Below, in pieces: positions 33,120-45,000 of a DNA stretch of 64,000 nucleotides; the first letter of the stretch is position 1, and the number at the start of each line of letters is the position of its first letter. The notes below the pieces were generated by a model. It was not told the DNA's origin, ran no database searches, and saw only the letters and a list, made by a program, of their open reading frames with translations. The DNA is from Calliopum simillimum (taxonomy: Eukaryota > Arthropoda > Insecta > Diptera > Lauxaniidae). Both the position numbers and the translations under genes were made by a program. The stretch is from the NCBI GenBank assembly GCA_951812925.1, contig OX638372.1, positions 53,442,028-53,506,027 of the forward strand. Reading direction: 5' to 3'.

Positions 33120-33450
33120 GTTTTGTACTGCAGGTGGTTTGAAGCTATGCTAAAGAGGGATTGGGTGAGGGGGAGTTGTAGCCTCCATACAAAAAAAAAA
33201 AAACACTGAAAATGCTATATCTCTGCAGGAATAGCAGATTTTGTTATGAAGTTTGTTAAGTTGATAGATGTTTTTACTACCAATCAATGTGCAAAAAGTG
33301 GAGTAGATTGCGCAAGGGGGTATTGCATCCGTCATACAAAAAATAGCCTTTTGTGCTATATCTCTGTAGGAATAGCAGCTTTTGTTATAAAACTTGGTAC
33401 ATACATATAAATAGTGTCAACCATTAGCCTTGCAAAAAATTGCAGAGATT
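33120..33450. repeat. two tandem diverged units, about 150 bp
   Basis: TGCTATATCTCTGCAGGAATAGCAG (about 33212) recurs as TGCTATATCTCTGTAGGAATAGCAG (about 33354). Each is preceded by CATACAAAAAA and followed by TTTTGTTATRAARYTTG. No coding sequence. Confidence 0.65.
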
Positions 33451-34261
33451 GGACATGAGGTTGTTGCACACTAGATACATAGTATCGACCCCCATACAAA
33501 AACAAAAAAGTTCGAATGACCGCCCCCAATTTGAAAGCTAATATTGAAAGAATTTTAAGGAAAAAAACATTTTTTGTTCGGCCTCTAAGTTCGATGCGGT
33601 TATGTTTTTTTCTTATATCTCCGCCATTTGACGTCCGATTTTAAACATTTGACATTTCAAACAGCATGCAAATAAATAAAAAAAATATATTGCATAGTCT
33701 TAGGGGGAGATATTCGTTTTTGAAACATCCTGTTTTTCATATTTTGTACCGAGCTTTTAGATTCGCTATAACTTCTTCAACTTCAACAATTTGAGGAAAT
33801 TTTGTAGAGATGAATTTTATGATTTTTTGTGGGCTTCAATTTTATAAGGTGTTCTTGGCATCTTCGGGTGGTAGAAACTGAGATAATGAGTACAACTAGT
33901 CGAAAAAAAAAATCTGAGATAAATGACTTCTATGAATGAAATGTAGCCCATGTTGAGACACTTACAGTGTCGGCCAAAACCTAAGCACTCCCTAAAGAAG
34001 ATTTTTCTAATATCAAATTTTTTTTGAGAAAACGACGATATTGAGTTAGTTTATGTGTTTATTTTATTTATTTATACATTAATTATTGACAAACAAGAAC
34101 TTAAAAAATTCAGGGTTTTATAAATTAAGAGTTAACATTAAATAAACATCAAAATTTAGAAACTTCATCGGACAAAACTAAAGCACCCTCTTCTTAACAT
34201 TTAATAAAAACTTTTAAAATTAATATTTAGTTGAAAGCCCTTTATACTGGGTAACATTAGC

Positions 34262-34830
34262 ACATCTTTAAAGCATATATTATTAATGATATCCTTCGAT
34301 ACCCCTTCCTAAGGCTACTTTCAAAGCTTCAAAGGGATTTTTCTTGGTTTTGCAATTTTCTTTGTAGATTTACGTGTTAACGATCTCCCAGACGTTCTCA
34401 ATGGGATTGAAATCTGGAGACTGGCCTGGCCAACAAAGGACTTGCATCCCATTGCTCTGAAACTAGGCTTTACAAACTTAAGCGGTATGTGTTTGGATCG
34501 TTGTCCTCTTGGAACCTCCATTTAAGTGGCATCTCTTGAACCGCATTATTTGGAATGTCAAAGTGCAAAAAACAATCCATAATTCCTTTAGTCTAGTGAG
34601 TTAACCCACTCCCTTGACCAGAGAAAAAACCACAGGCCATTGAACTCCATCCTCCGTGCTTAACAGAGGCTTTGCAAATCTTTGGTTTCAATCTTTTTCC
34701 TTTTGGTCTGCTTACTCGCCTTATTCTATCCGAATCTTTCATAATATACTTGAATTCGTAGTACTTGGATTCGTAGGACTTGGGTTTGTAGCGTGATATC
34801 AAAGGTTCGGATGAATTAAGGCGAGTACAC
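34262..34830 (-). pseudogene. Tc1 transposase 3' half, left arm
   Basis: On the minus strand the arm reads a Tc1-type catalytic region: ESKYYEF (from the DESK block, now YESK), RRVSRPKGKRLKPK and SVKHGGWSSMACGFF. Past a break it reaches the block matching [12 protein letters not shown], seen intact in the right arm. It includes about 60 bases of the central segment absent from the other arm. Frameshifts and stops prevent a continuous product, and the N-terminal DNA-binding domains are missing. Confidence 0.8.
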
Positions 34831-35240
34831 AGACCAAAAGGAAAAAGATTGAAACCAAAGTTTTGCAAAGCCTCTGTTAAGCACGGAGGATGGAGTTCAA
34901 TGGTCTGTGGTTTTTTTTTTCTGGTCAAGGGAGTGGGTTAATTCACTAGACTAAAGGAATTATGGATTGTTTTATGCACTTTGACATACCAAATAATGTG
35001 ATGCTGCTTAATGCGGTTCAAGAGATGCCACTTAAATGAAGGTTCCAACAGGACAACGATCCAAACACATACCGCTTAAGTTTGTAAAGCCTGGTTTCAG
35101 AGCAATAGGATGCAAGTCCTTTGTTGGACAAGCCAGTCCCCAGATTTGAATCCCATTGAGAACCTCTGGGAGATCGTTAACACGTAAGTCTACAAAGAAA
35201 ATTGCAAAACCAAGAAAAATCTCTTTGAAGCTCTGAAAGT
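34798..35240 (+). pseudogene. Tc1 transposase 3' half, right arm
   Basis: The inverted duplicate of the left arm reads, in order and in changing frames, the SVKHGGWSSMVC block, FQQDNDPN (second catalytic D) and [17 protein letters not shown] (the third-acid block of Tc1). Internal stops and shifts are present. It lacks the N-terminal half and cannot encode a transposase. Confidence 0.8.
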
Positions 35241-35757
35241 AGCCTTAAGAAGGGATATCGAAGGAAATCATTAATAATATATGCTTTAAAGATGTGCTAA
35301 TGTTACCCAGTATAAAGGGTTTTCAACTAAATATTAATTTTAAAAGTTTTTATTAAATGTTAAGAAGAGGGTGCTTTAGTTTTGTCCGATGAAGTTTCTA
35401 AATTTTGATGTTTATTTAATGTTAACTCTTAATTTATAAAACCCTGAATTTTGTAAGTTCTTGTTTGTCAATAATTAATGTATAAATAAATAAAATAAAC
35501 ACATAAACTAACTCAATAACGTCGTTTTCTGAAAAAAAATTTGATATAAGAAAAACCTTCTTTAGGGGGTGCTTAGGTTTTGGCCGACACTGTATATACT
35601 ATACTTGTTGATCGGACGTCAAATGGCGGAGATATAAGAAAAAACAAAACCGCATTGAATTTAGAGTCCGAAAAAAAAATTTTTTTTTCTTAAAATTCTT
35701 CCAATGTTAGCTTTCAAACTGGGGGCGGTCATTTGAACTTTTTTTTTGTGATAATAT

Positions 35758-36478
35758 TAGCGGAATTACAATGCGGCAGTGGCAGTGGCAGCGGCAGTGT
35801 CAGAGCAAGTGGCAATAATCAGATGTTTCGTATTTTACTGCCCACAACTTGCAATAAATAAATAAAGCAGTGGCAGTGTCAGCGGTAGCAGCAGTTTTTC
35901 TTTGTTTTTTAATTATTAAAATGTTGCCTCTCTTAATTTTTTCATTTGTTTGTTTGGTAGCACTGCGGCAGTAGCAGTAAACTTAAAAATATAGCTGGAA
36001 TACAATGCGGCAGTGGCATTTGCAGCGGCAGTGTCTGTGATCAGCTGTTTTTTTAGAAACAGTGTGTTTCAATGGTAGCACTTACATAAGAGCAGTAGCA
36101 GTACTGCCATGATTAGCTCTATTTCTAAATTTACAGCTACTGCCGCAGTGCTACCAAAGAAACAAACAAAAAAATTAAGGGAGGCAACATTGTAATAATT
36201 AAAAGACAAAGAAAAACTGCTGCTACCGCTGACACTACCACTGCTTTATTGTAAGTTGTAAGCAGTAAAATACGAAACATCTGATTACTGCCACTTGGTC
36301 TCACACTGCCGCTGCCACTGCCGCATTGTAATTCCGCTAATAGAGCTAAGCATGGCAGTACTGCCTACTGCTACTGCTCTAATGTAAGTGCTACCATTGA
36401 AACACGCTGTTTCTAAAAAAACAGCTTATCACTGACACTGCCGCTACAACTGCCACGGCCGCATTGTGTTTCAGCTAT
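35758..36478. repeat. interlocked inverted repeats (A-B-A'-B')
   Basis: Four blocks follow one another: A 35758-35990, B 35991-36120, A' 36121-36339 (complement of A) and B' 36343-36478 (complement of B). A and B begin alike (TAGCGGAATTACAATGCGGC and TAGCTGGAATACAATGCGGC) and are rich in GGCAGTGGCAGCGGCAGTGT. A can pair only with A' across B, and B only with B' across A', so the stems cross. No coding sequence; it is likely derived from a foldback transposon family. Target duplications were not resolved. Confidence 0.8.
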
Positions 36479-38678
36479 ATTTATTGCACACGCTATACAA
36501 AAAAATTAGTTTAAATGATAAATCTCTGCACCTATAGCAGCTTTCGTTCAAATCTTACTCATCGCGCCACCTACAGAAAAAGGGCAGAACAACGTTTGAC
36601 AGGACCGCTAGTATTTTAATAAAATTGAACATTAGTTGCAAGATTTGACAGTTTCATTGAAAGACTATTGATTACACAACTCATTTCTAGTGTAAAATGT
36701 ACAGATGCACACTTGAAATTGATTTTAATTTACCACTAAAAAACTTTAATTTCGAAGAGGAGACATGCTAGAAGGCTGAGGATTTTACCCTTTGAAATTT
36801 AATTTTTCTATCAAATATCTTTGGGATCGAGCTAATTTTCAGTGTCATACTAAAAACAATTTAGAAGATTAGTTTTGATTATAAAACACTGAAATACTGT
36901 TGCAAAAAATATGTGAAATTAGGTGAGCCGCAGAATATTTCCTCATGAGTAGAATCACCCAAATATTTAAAATAGCGAGCAACTTATAAACTTTATTTTT
37001 ATCTCACTAAATAACATAACAACTATTACAGAACTTTTAGTAAGTGTAAAATTTTAATGAAAATAAACTTACCTTATTTATACTCGTAAGACAGCTTGAA
37101 CATTGAAGTTTTAATTAGATTAGTTTAATTTGTGTAATTAATTATAGTTTTATTTTTTGCTTTATTTGCTTAAATTTATTCAGGTTGCGTTTTTAATTAA
37201 TTAATTTTTGCACATAAATTATTTTTAGTTATAGAAATATTACATATTTTCAAAAAATTGTGAATTTTTGTTTAATAAATTGATAAATATATATATTTTG
37301 TTTGAAAACACAGTTAAAAATAAGGAACAATAGTTTTGCTCATATTAAATACGTTAATTTTTGCACACAATTAACACATAAGAAGTAGTAGGTACATATG
37401 ACTTATTTCAATTTGTTTGTTTTTTATTTCTTTTATTTTTTTGTTTATTTTGTTAACTATATTTTTATTTTTTTTTTGTTTTGATGTTAGTTAGTTGTTT
37501 TGCTTTTTATTTTTTAAATTCATGTATTAACTTTCTTCTTTCATTTTTGTTCTAAAAGTTACGTTCCGCAGTGCGAGAGTACGTACGAATGGATTTGTTT
37601 TTTATGCATGTATTTTTGGTTTGTATATTTTTCAGAAATTTCAAATTATCTAACTACAGGTGGTCAATAACATATTTTTACTTTTGTTGTTGTTGTCATT
37701 TGTGTATAAGAGTACGATACATATAGCGTCTATTTGAGATACAATAAATTATATGTATATGCAATATACTTAGATATCTGTATGAACATATGTTTGCACG
37801 AACAAGTATATCAATGTATATTATGGTCGTGCTTGATGCTGATTTCAATTTTTATTAAAATTTTTTTTTTATCAGTCGGTGTATCGTTTTATATTTAAAA
37901 TCGGTAGTATATATTATACATAGGTAGATGTCATATATCAGATGAAACCGGTTAAATCAACATTTTTTTATTTTTTTCACTTTTTGTTTGCTTATTATTT
38001 AGTTAATTTTGTTATTTCTGTTTTTGTATAATTTTTTTTTGTTGTTTTTATTTTCGTATAAATTTTTTATAAAGTCTGTCTTTTTTATTTTATATTGTTC
38101 TTTATTGTTGTTGTTGTTTTTGTTTTTGTTTTTTTTAAATAAAGCTTTTTTTGTATCTGTTACCACTTTTTTTTTGATATTCGTCGCTGGTTCGAAGCCA
38201 CTGCGGCACAAAAGAAAGTACAAAAATCATTAAAATATTTAAGTTTTATATTAAAATTCACAAATTCAGCAGATGCATAATATTAGTTGTCAGTATTCGT
38301 ATCAATACGAACAGAACAACTTGTTCAAAGAAGATTTGAAATGAAGTAACTTGGTTGTCAATATGAAAATAAGTTGCCACCACCGACCGCACCACCCAAC
38401 AACAAGTGTATAACAGTGTTTCTCAAAGCATTTATCACTGTGATCGCGTTTGGAGTGTAAAATTTATATTTACGTTAATTAGCTATCCGGTTGGTTTTGA
38501 TGAAGTTATTTTTTTTTTTTTTTGGTCATAATGGTTGATAACTTGAATGTATGTATGTACTTTGTTTTTTTGGGTTTGGTAGTGTCTTAGTTATATCCTT
38601 TAATAATGAGAACAATAAACGTATGTGTAATGGAATCACTTCTATAGATATGTAAGTTCATAAACAATAATCGCAATA
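36479..38678. other. AT/T-rich non-coding DNA
   Basis: It contains long T-runs, GTTGTTGTT and TTTTTGTTTTTG simple sequence (37430-38140) and CATATGTATG-type motifs. Opposed frames at 38000-38233 are low-complexity artefacts. No gene or transposon end is recognised. Confidence 0.4.
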
Positions 38679-39950
38679 CGTACGCTGCTATATATATTTC
38701 TGGCCTAGGCAACACTAAGGAAAGTTTGATATTTTTTAGCATAGACGTACTCAGAACGTTTTGACGTACGACCATCATTTGTGTTGTTTACAGTGACTTA
38801 AAAAAATCAATTTGGCAAAAAAATGGGATTAACTCGTGAACATTTTCGTGCGATCATTTTTCACAACTTTCGACGCTGATTATCATGTCAAGAGTGCATC
38901 GATGAACTTAAATCTTTGTATGGCGATGAAGAATTATCCTATAGCACTGTGAAAAACTGGTTTAATGAATTCAATCGTGGCCGACGCTCGCTCAAAGACG
39001 AATTCCGTGAAGGTCTTCCAAAAACGGCCGTTGTGCCAGAGAACATTGATGCCGTGCGTGAACTGATAATGCAAAATCGTCATGTGACATACCGTGAGAT
39101 AGAGGCATCCTTGGGCATTTTTCTCACCAGCATACATTCGATATTGCATGAACACCTGGCCGTAAAAAAGGCTTTTTCTCATTGGATCCCGCACAATTTG
39201 ACAATCGCTCAAAAAAAGACTCGTGTCGATTGGTGCAAAGAAATGATGAAAAAATACGATCACGGTGTTTCAAAAGACGTTTATAAGATTGTCATAGATG
39301 ACGAATCATGGATCTATACGTATGAGCCCGAAACAAAACAGCAATCGACCGTGTGGTTCTTCGAAGACGAGCCAAATCCAACGAAAGTTGTTCGTGGAAG
39401 AAGCACTTCGAAGTAAATGGTCGCCTGTTTCTTCGGCAAAACTGGTCATGTGGCGACTATTCCACTTGAGCAACGTAGAAGGGTCAATTCTGAGTGGTAC
39501 AACACAATTTGTTTGCATGAAGTCTTCGGAGAAATTCGAAAAACGAACAAGAGAAGACGAATCATTGTTCACCATGCCAATGCGAGCTCTCACACATCGG
39601 CTCAAACCAGCTCCTTTTTGACCGGCCAAAGCGTTGAATTGATGGGTCATCCGCCGTACAGCCCTGGCTTGGCACCTAATGACTTCTTTTTATTCCCGCA
39701 CATCAAAAAAAAAAAAAAAAAATGCGTGGTCAACGATTTTCGTCGCCAGAAGATGCTGTTGAAGCGATCAAAAACCATGTTTTGTAGGTGTCTCAATCGG
39801 AGTGGAAAAAGTGCTTCGACAATTGGTTTGAGCGCATGCAAAAGTGTATAAATCATGCTGGAGAATACTTTGAAAAACAATAAAACCATTTTTGATGATA
39901 AATATTCGCATTTTCATTATTAGGCCAGAAATATACATAGCAGCCCACGT
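38679..39950 (+). mobile_element. mariner (DD34D subfamily shared with 14271-15456)
   Basis: The ends are CGTACGCTGCTATATATATT and, inverted, CGTGGGCTGCTATGTATATT, continuing TCTGGCCTA: three mismatches in 29. TA flanks both sides (38677-38678 and 39951-39952). Length is 1272 bp. It carries one transposase gene in sense orientation, heavily damaged. Confidence 0.92.
38823..39883 (+). pseudogene. mariner transposase pseudogene with lost catalytic residue
   Basis: The ATG at 38823 (MGLTREHFRAIIFHNFRR) meets an in-frame TGA at 38877-38879. The frame then runs through SYSTVKNWFNEFNRGRRSLK and the linker to an in-frame TAA at 39414-39416, where the family has CAA before MVACFFGKTGHVAT, and on to a frameshift in an A-run (39709-39721). 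After the shift the C-terminus ending EYFEKQ lies in other frames. The first catalytic D is kept (DDESW), but the second-D motif HHDNASS reads HHANASS, a D-to-A change, and SPDLAPND reads SPGLAPND. It is inactive for several independent reasons. Confidence 0.92.
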
Positions 39951-40191
39951 ACACATTACAATATATGAAATAAAAATATTAATCTAAAATTCAAAAGCAT
40001 ATTATACGAAAATATTAGGAAAATCCCTATAGTTTGTGTCAAATTGCGCTAAATGGAGTTTTTTTTTTCAGAATTCTAACAGAGCGTTTTTCACTAAAAA
40101 CTGTCAGTTTAAAGTTCTGATTAGTGCTTAACCAGACATTGAGGTTTTAATGAACTAAGTGTGAGCTTTCAGCTGAGGTATGAAAATATGA
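39951..40191. other. spacer
   Basis: A short AT-rich stretch with nothing recognised. Confidence 0.35.
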
Positions 40192-42011
40192 TTATTGAAG
40201 CCCTGTGAAGTTCCCTTGCGATGACTTTGATCTCTTGCCACGACTTTCCCGGTTCTTGTATTTCCTTTTCCAGCTACCTTTTTCAGTTGGTTCCTGGTCT
40301 ACCATGTCCTCTACTGCTTTGTGGATTGCACTCAAGAGCGTGGCGACAGACCTCGCTGTGTGGTTTCCGGAAAGTATGACCAATCCATCTCTACTTGCGC
40401 AGCTTGACCTCGTTTGCTATAGCCCTCTGATTATATTTTTGATGTAGCTCAGCATTTGATATAGTGCGAGACCACGAAACCTTTAATATACGCCTTAAGC
40501 ATTTGTTGACGAATACTTGCAGCCATGATTCAATAACAATGGTTATGGCAAGTTGTCAAAATAAAAAAAAAGGAACCGTGATCTTGCCTTGCTATTCGTC
40601 AAAAGACTAGAATCAAATCAAAGAATTTTGGCATTTTCGTAGTTCAACCATTATAAGAAGAAGCAGCATTTGTTATCGCTGCAACCAGGGTAATAAAACC
40701 ATGCTTGCAGCTTGTTCATTAGTTGTACAGTCACAAGCCATGTTTCGCACCCATATAACAAAACCGATTAAACATTGGAATCAAAAATAGGCTCTTTCGT
40801 TTTGGTGGATATAACGGAAGAAGACCATATTTAATTCAGTTTAGCATACGCAACTTTTCTTTTGCTATTCTTGAGTTGATATCCTCTTTTGCTCCACCAT
40901 CCATGGAGATAATGCTGCCTAAATACGTGATGCTGTCGACGTTTTCGATGTCATCACTGCCAGATTTAAACTTGATGTCATTTCATGCATTTAGTCTTGG
41001 ATGGTGAATGTCGGTGACAACAATCCGCTGCGTAACACGCTGCATTAAAAGCCTTCATAATGTGCACGTACTAAATTTATGGAATTTGCGGCAATACCTC
41101 TTCGCTGCAGTGAAACCCAAGTGTTTTCTCGGGAGACACTGTCGAAGGCAGTACTGTAGTCTACGAAGACAAGTTGAAGCGCAGCACGCCATTCGCATGG
41201 TTGTTCGACAATTACTCTGAGGGTGTTGATTTGTTTCACGCATGAATGGTTTGGCTGGAATCCTGCTTGTTGCTTTCGCTTACCCTGTTTAGAAGCTCTT
41301 TTGTCAGTTCTTTTGATGGTACTGAGAGCAAGGTTATTTTTCTATAATTTCGGCACTCGCTAAGGTTACATTTTTTTTTTGACAATCTGACTAAACTGCC
41401 ATGTAGCCAATTCCAGATTCTAGAGAGCAGAGGATGAAGAATCTTGGCTGATGTAATGGGGCATGTTTTTAGTATTTCAGCTGTTATTTGATCTATTCCG
41501 TCGGCTTTGTTGTTTTCCATGTTTTGGATAGCTTTCACTATTTCATCGGTTGTAGGCGGTTGTGTTTGTATTTGACTACTACTGCGAGTCACTGCAGCAG
41601 TTGTAGTTGGTGATTGTGGTTGCGGGGGTGTGGTAAGCGTGGGATTCAGTACATCACAAAAATAATCTTTTCATCTCTTTAGTAGGTTGTCCGAGGATGT
41701 TAAGAGGTTTCCAATTTTATCTTTGATAATGCGGTTCTGTTGATGTTTTCCGCTAGATAGTCTGCGGGTGAAATTGTAAAGCTGCCTGAGATTCTTAGCA
41801 TTTGCGGCGCTTTCATCGTCGGTTGCGAGGTCATTGACGTTTTAATTCTTTTATCACAATCGATTGGGGCTGTTTTAAGATTTTCAATATTTCTTGCGGG
41901 GGTTCGAAATCTGCACCAAATGAGCCTTTCGTTTACAGGTTTCCATTCCATTACTGCCTTTACTGCATTTTTACTTAACAAAAACGCGGTGCCACGCCTC
42001 TTTACAAGCAT
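40192..42011 (-). pseudogene. non-LTR retrotransposon pol remnant
   Basis: Minus-strand pieces follow pol order. At 41880-41950 is an endonuclease-like piece (VMEWKPVNERLIWCRF). At 41236-41592 the reverse transcriptase begins (NMENNKADGIDQITAEILK, CRNYRKITLLSVPSK). At 41045-41239 it continues (QINTLRVIVEQPCEW, LVFVDYSTAFDSVSREN; the FVDxxxAFDSV block carries the first catalytic Asp). At 40780-41000 is the post-RT region (SITYLGSIISMDGG). Near 40200-40300 is the C-terminal EIQEPGKSWQEIKVIA block. The YADD-type block is missing between pieces. Stops and frameshifts separate every part, so it is dead. The clade is not assigned. Confidence 0.82.
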
Positions 42012-45000
42012 CTACAAATTCAAAGCCTAGGCCCTTCTTCATTCTATGCTAATGTGCATTATTTTCCAAAGTTTCATTAAAATCGCTACAACCATTCTTG
42101 AGAAAAATAGGGCCAAAGTTTTTATTTGTTTACAATTTTAGGTCGTGTAAGAAGAGAAGATATCTCAAAAATCATAGAAGATATACCGATTAGGATGCTA
42201 CATTCGGATTCAGCATCGCAAAATACATTGAAAATTACTATTTTTTTTTTTTTTTTTAGTTTTTGTTCCTCTCTTCATAAGTATCATAGATATTGTTTAA
42301 ACAATATAAGTACAGTTAAAAAAGGTTTCTGACTTTAAATGAAATGAAAAAACAAAATCTAAAAAAAATGTCATCAAACCGAAATTCCGTTCTTCCGGAC
42401 TTCAGACGAAAAGGCTTATTGACTCCACTATCAATATCATTGTAACGCCAAAATAATACAATAATTTTCAAAAAATACACCGCTCAATAGCTCGGCCTCA
42501 TTTCTACATCTGTCTCCCTTTTGGAAGCTAACTCAGTATCAAAGGGTTATCCCCTAAAATGCTTTAAAAAAAAAAACAAAACAAACAGTTCGTCACCATC
42601 GATGTTTGATTTTCCACCATGAGTAAGAGCAACTTCTGGGTTTTTGCATGATTCTAGCAAACATCCGCTTCTTTTGCTCATATCATAGTTTTCAAAATTA
42701 TACAAAATAAGACAGAAGTTATTGACTGTGTTTCTTTAGTAAGTACATACTTTAAAAAGGTGTGTGATCGAAGTGCTCACAGAATCGATTATTGGCAAAA
42801 AAAAAAAAAAAAAAAATGCGAAATTCCTCTACATTTGAAAGTAGCAACTATGAGTAGAGTTATAGATTAGACAGACAGTGTCTTAAATGCGCATTGACAG
42901 GCTGATTGCGAATCATGCTGGGTATATCCAACACAAACCGCATTCACTCCAACTTAAATGCATGAAATTAATGGAGATTAGTACTTAAATGTGCTATTTC
43001 AATATAGTAACGCTGTCGAATTGTAATAGATTGTAACAATTTGACAGAAAAAACATCCGGTTGTCTCACTCTATTAAATTTATAAATGGTGAGTTTTAAA
43101 ACAAATAAAAAATATATATAGATAAAAACCAATTAAATTTTTTTCATTTTAAGACCAGAATAAATGAAAAAACGCACTAACTGGTTCAAAAACTCTCAGC
43201 AGGTGAGCAGGTGCAGTCAAAAAATTAAGTAAACGAACAAATCAGCTGTTTACTAAATGCAGAAGCTGTCAGAAACTGTCGTCTGACAGGGTAAAATTTT
43301 CATTTGCATTTTTACGTCTTAATTGCGAATTTAAGCTGCCGTCTGTCTACGATATAAGAGTAGTTGTTGATCAACGATTCATACGCACTCACAGCCATGG
43401 TAAAATTTTTTTAAAAACGAACGCCCGATCTTTAGTCCCCGTTGGAAAAGGCAAAGCCATAACATTAAATAATTAAATAATATCGATTTTCGTGTTCAGC
43501 GACCTCAAATTAGTTCAGAAAATATGGTTTGCAAAATATTACATTTTGGCTGTTGTCTAGTGTAATTATATTTCTATCACTCATAGCTTCTTGATAAAAT
43601 GATAAAGTACTCAAGTGGCTTAACGAGTATGTTATCTTAGCTCAAGGACATTGTGCTTAAGCAAGTGCGACAATTAAAAATTTATTTACTTTACGTAAGG
43701 GCTGTTTGATGAAACCGTAACTTAACGGATTACAATTCTTTTTTTTTTAAGTTTGTCATTTCATAACTTTTAAAGGAACGCGGGGTCTTAAGTCTTGCCA
43801 GGGTAGGCTAAAAAGCTACTGTGCTGAATAATAAAATACATTCTGGCCTAATTTATTTTTCATTAGCTTATCGTGTATTTATTGGACGAAAATTGCAATT
43901 CTCGTGTATGGGTCGCAACAAACAATTTAAGAAACAATGTTTTACCGCACAAAATACAAGAAAATGTACATGTCTGTAGAAGGAAGAATTTTGGTTAATT
44001 ATGCGCCAAGAGACGACAATGATAACGATTTGTCTTTACAAGAGCAAAACATCGACGCAACCAATCAACCGGTCCGACCCACCAACAGACCGGCTGACTG
44101 CTGCACGAGCGCACATCCCGACAACAATGAAGAAAAATGTATATTAAAAAAATCAGATCATTAGCAACGTTGTTTATGATTTTCGCCACTTGTTAAGACT
44201 GGCTGACTGACTTCGAATATTGCTCAGTGTCGTTACTAACAAACTTTTATATGAACTGGGATTGGTAATTGGGGTGGCGCTGGATAAAAATGAAGTTGCT
44301 AAAGAGAAGCAGGTAACTACTTAACTAATCATGAGATACTTAGACTTACGAACAGACAGACAGGTGAAGAGCATTGACAGACCACCGAGATGCTAAATGA
44401 AAAGAAAATTCCGTTTTGTGGATTATTGCATACGTGCAACAAAATCTATTTCAATATCGAAAAATTATTTTATTATTAATAAGAGTAGGTGGTATCTACT
44501 CGTTATCGTATGTTGACGGAGTAACCGGAGTAATCATGTAAATTTCAATTGTTGTATGAGTGTTGCTATGAAGCGGCCTTGGGTTCTTCAACTAACTACA
44601 AGTAAATGACTGAACGACGAACGAATACGAGTTCATATTAAATTGAGTACACAAGAGAGCAACCCTCGGCGCGAATACAAGTACGCTAGATGATTATATA
44701 ATGAGCATATCAAAAACATTGTAATTGTTCTTATTCCATTTTTGTTCTAATTGTTTTCGGCTTGTTAAATTAAAGCAACAGATTTTTGTCTCAAATTGTT
44801 TAATGTTTTCTTGATGTACTTGCGTTTTTCTCTTTTCCAAAGCTCTCTTTTAAACAATTTAGCTATGTATTGCGTACTGCCCACATACATTCATAAGTAG
44901 TGATTTAGGCATGAGATATTGTGTCTGTTCATACAGAAATGTCTAGTCCACTAGAAGAGTGGCATTTTGCATTAAGGATATAAGTATGTATACGATCTGG

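Larger units (their letters stand above)
33965..35592. mobile_element. palindromic Tc1-like element (two inverted 3' halves)
   Basis: The 1628-bp element ends in CAGTGTCGGCCAAAACCTAAGC on both sides, with TA target duplications (33963-33964 and 35593-35594). It is not a normal Tc1. From each end inward the sequence is the 3' half of a Tc1 transposon, so two halves meet tail-outward around an unpaired centre (about 34739-34797). Arm length is about 775 bp with few differences. The 5' half of the transposase gene and the original left end are missing. Confidence 0.9.
33503..35749. repeat. dispersed inverted-repeat element carrying a palindromic Tc1 insertion
   Basis: Left sequence AGTTCGAATGACCGCCCCCA (33509) pairs with the complement ending near 35742, and TCTCCGCCATTTGACGTCCGAT (33620-33641) pairs with ATCGGACGTCAAATGGCGGAGA (35610-35631). 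The related copy at 6708-7160 has the same blocks without the 1.6-kb insertion, so it serves as an empty-site paralogue. Confidence 0.75.

Noticed and set aside
38000..38233. Opposed 74-codon frames rich in Leu/Phe and Lys/Asn
   Set aside because: Both come from T/A homopolymer and GTT microsatellite sequence on the two strands.
39306..39650. 114-codon minus-strand frame
   Set aside because: Antisense shadow of the third mariner transposase.
43937..44164. 75-codon plus-strand frame with mixed composition
   Set aside because: There is no recognisable domain, no splice or neighbour support and no repeat context; too weak to call a gene.
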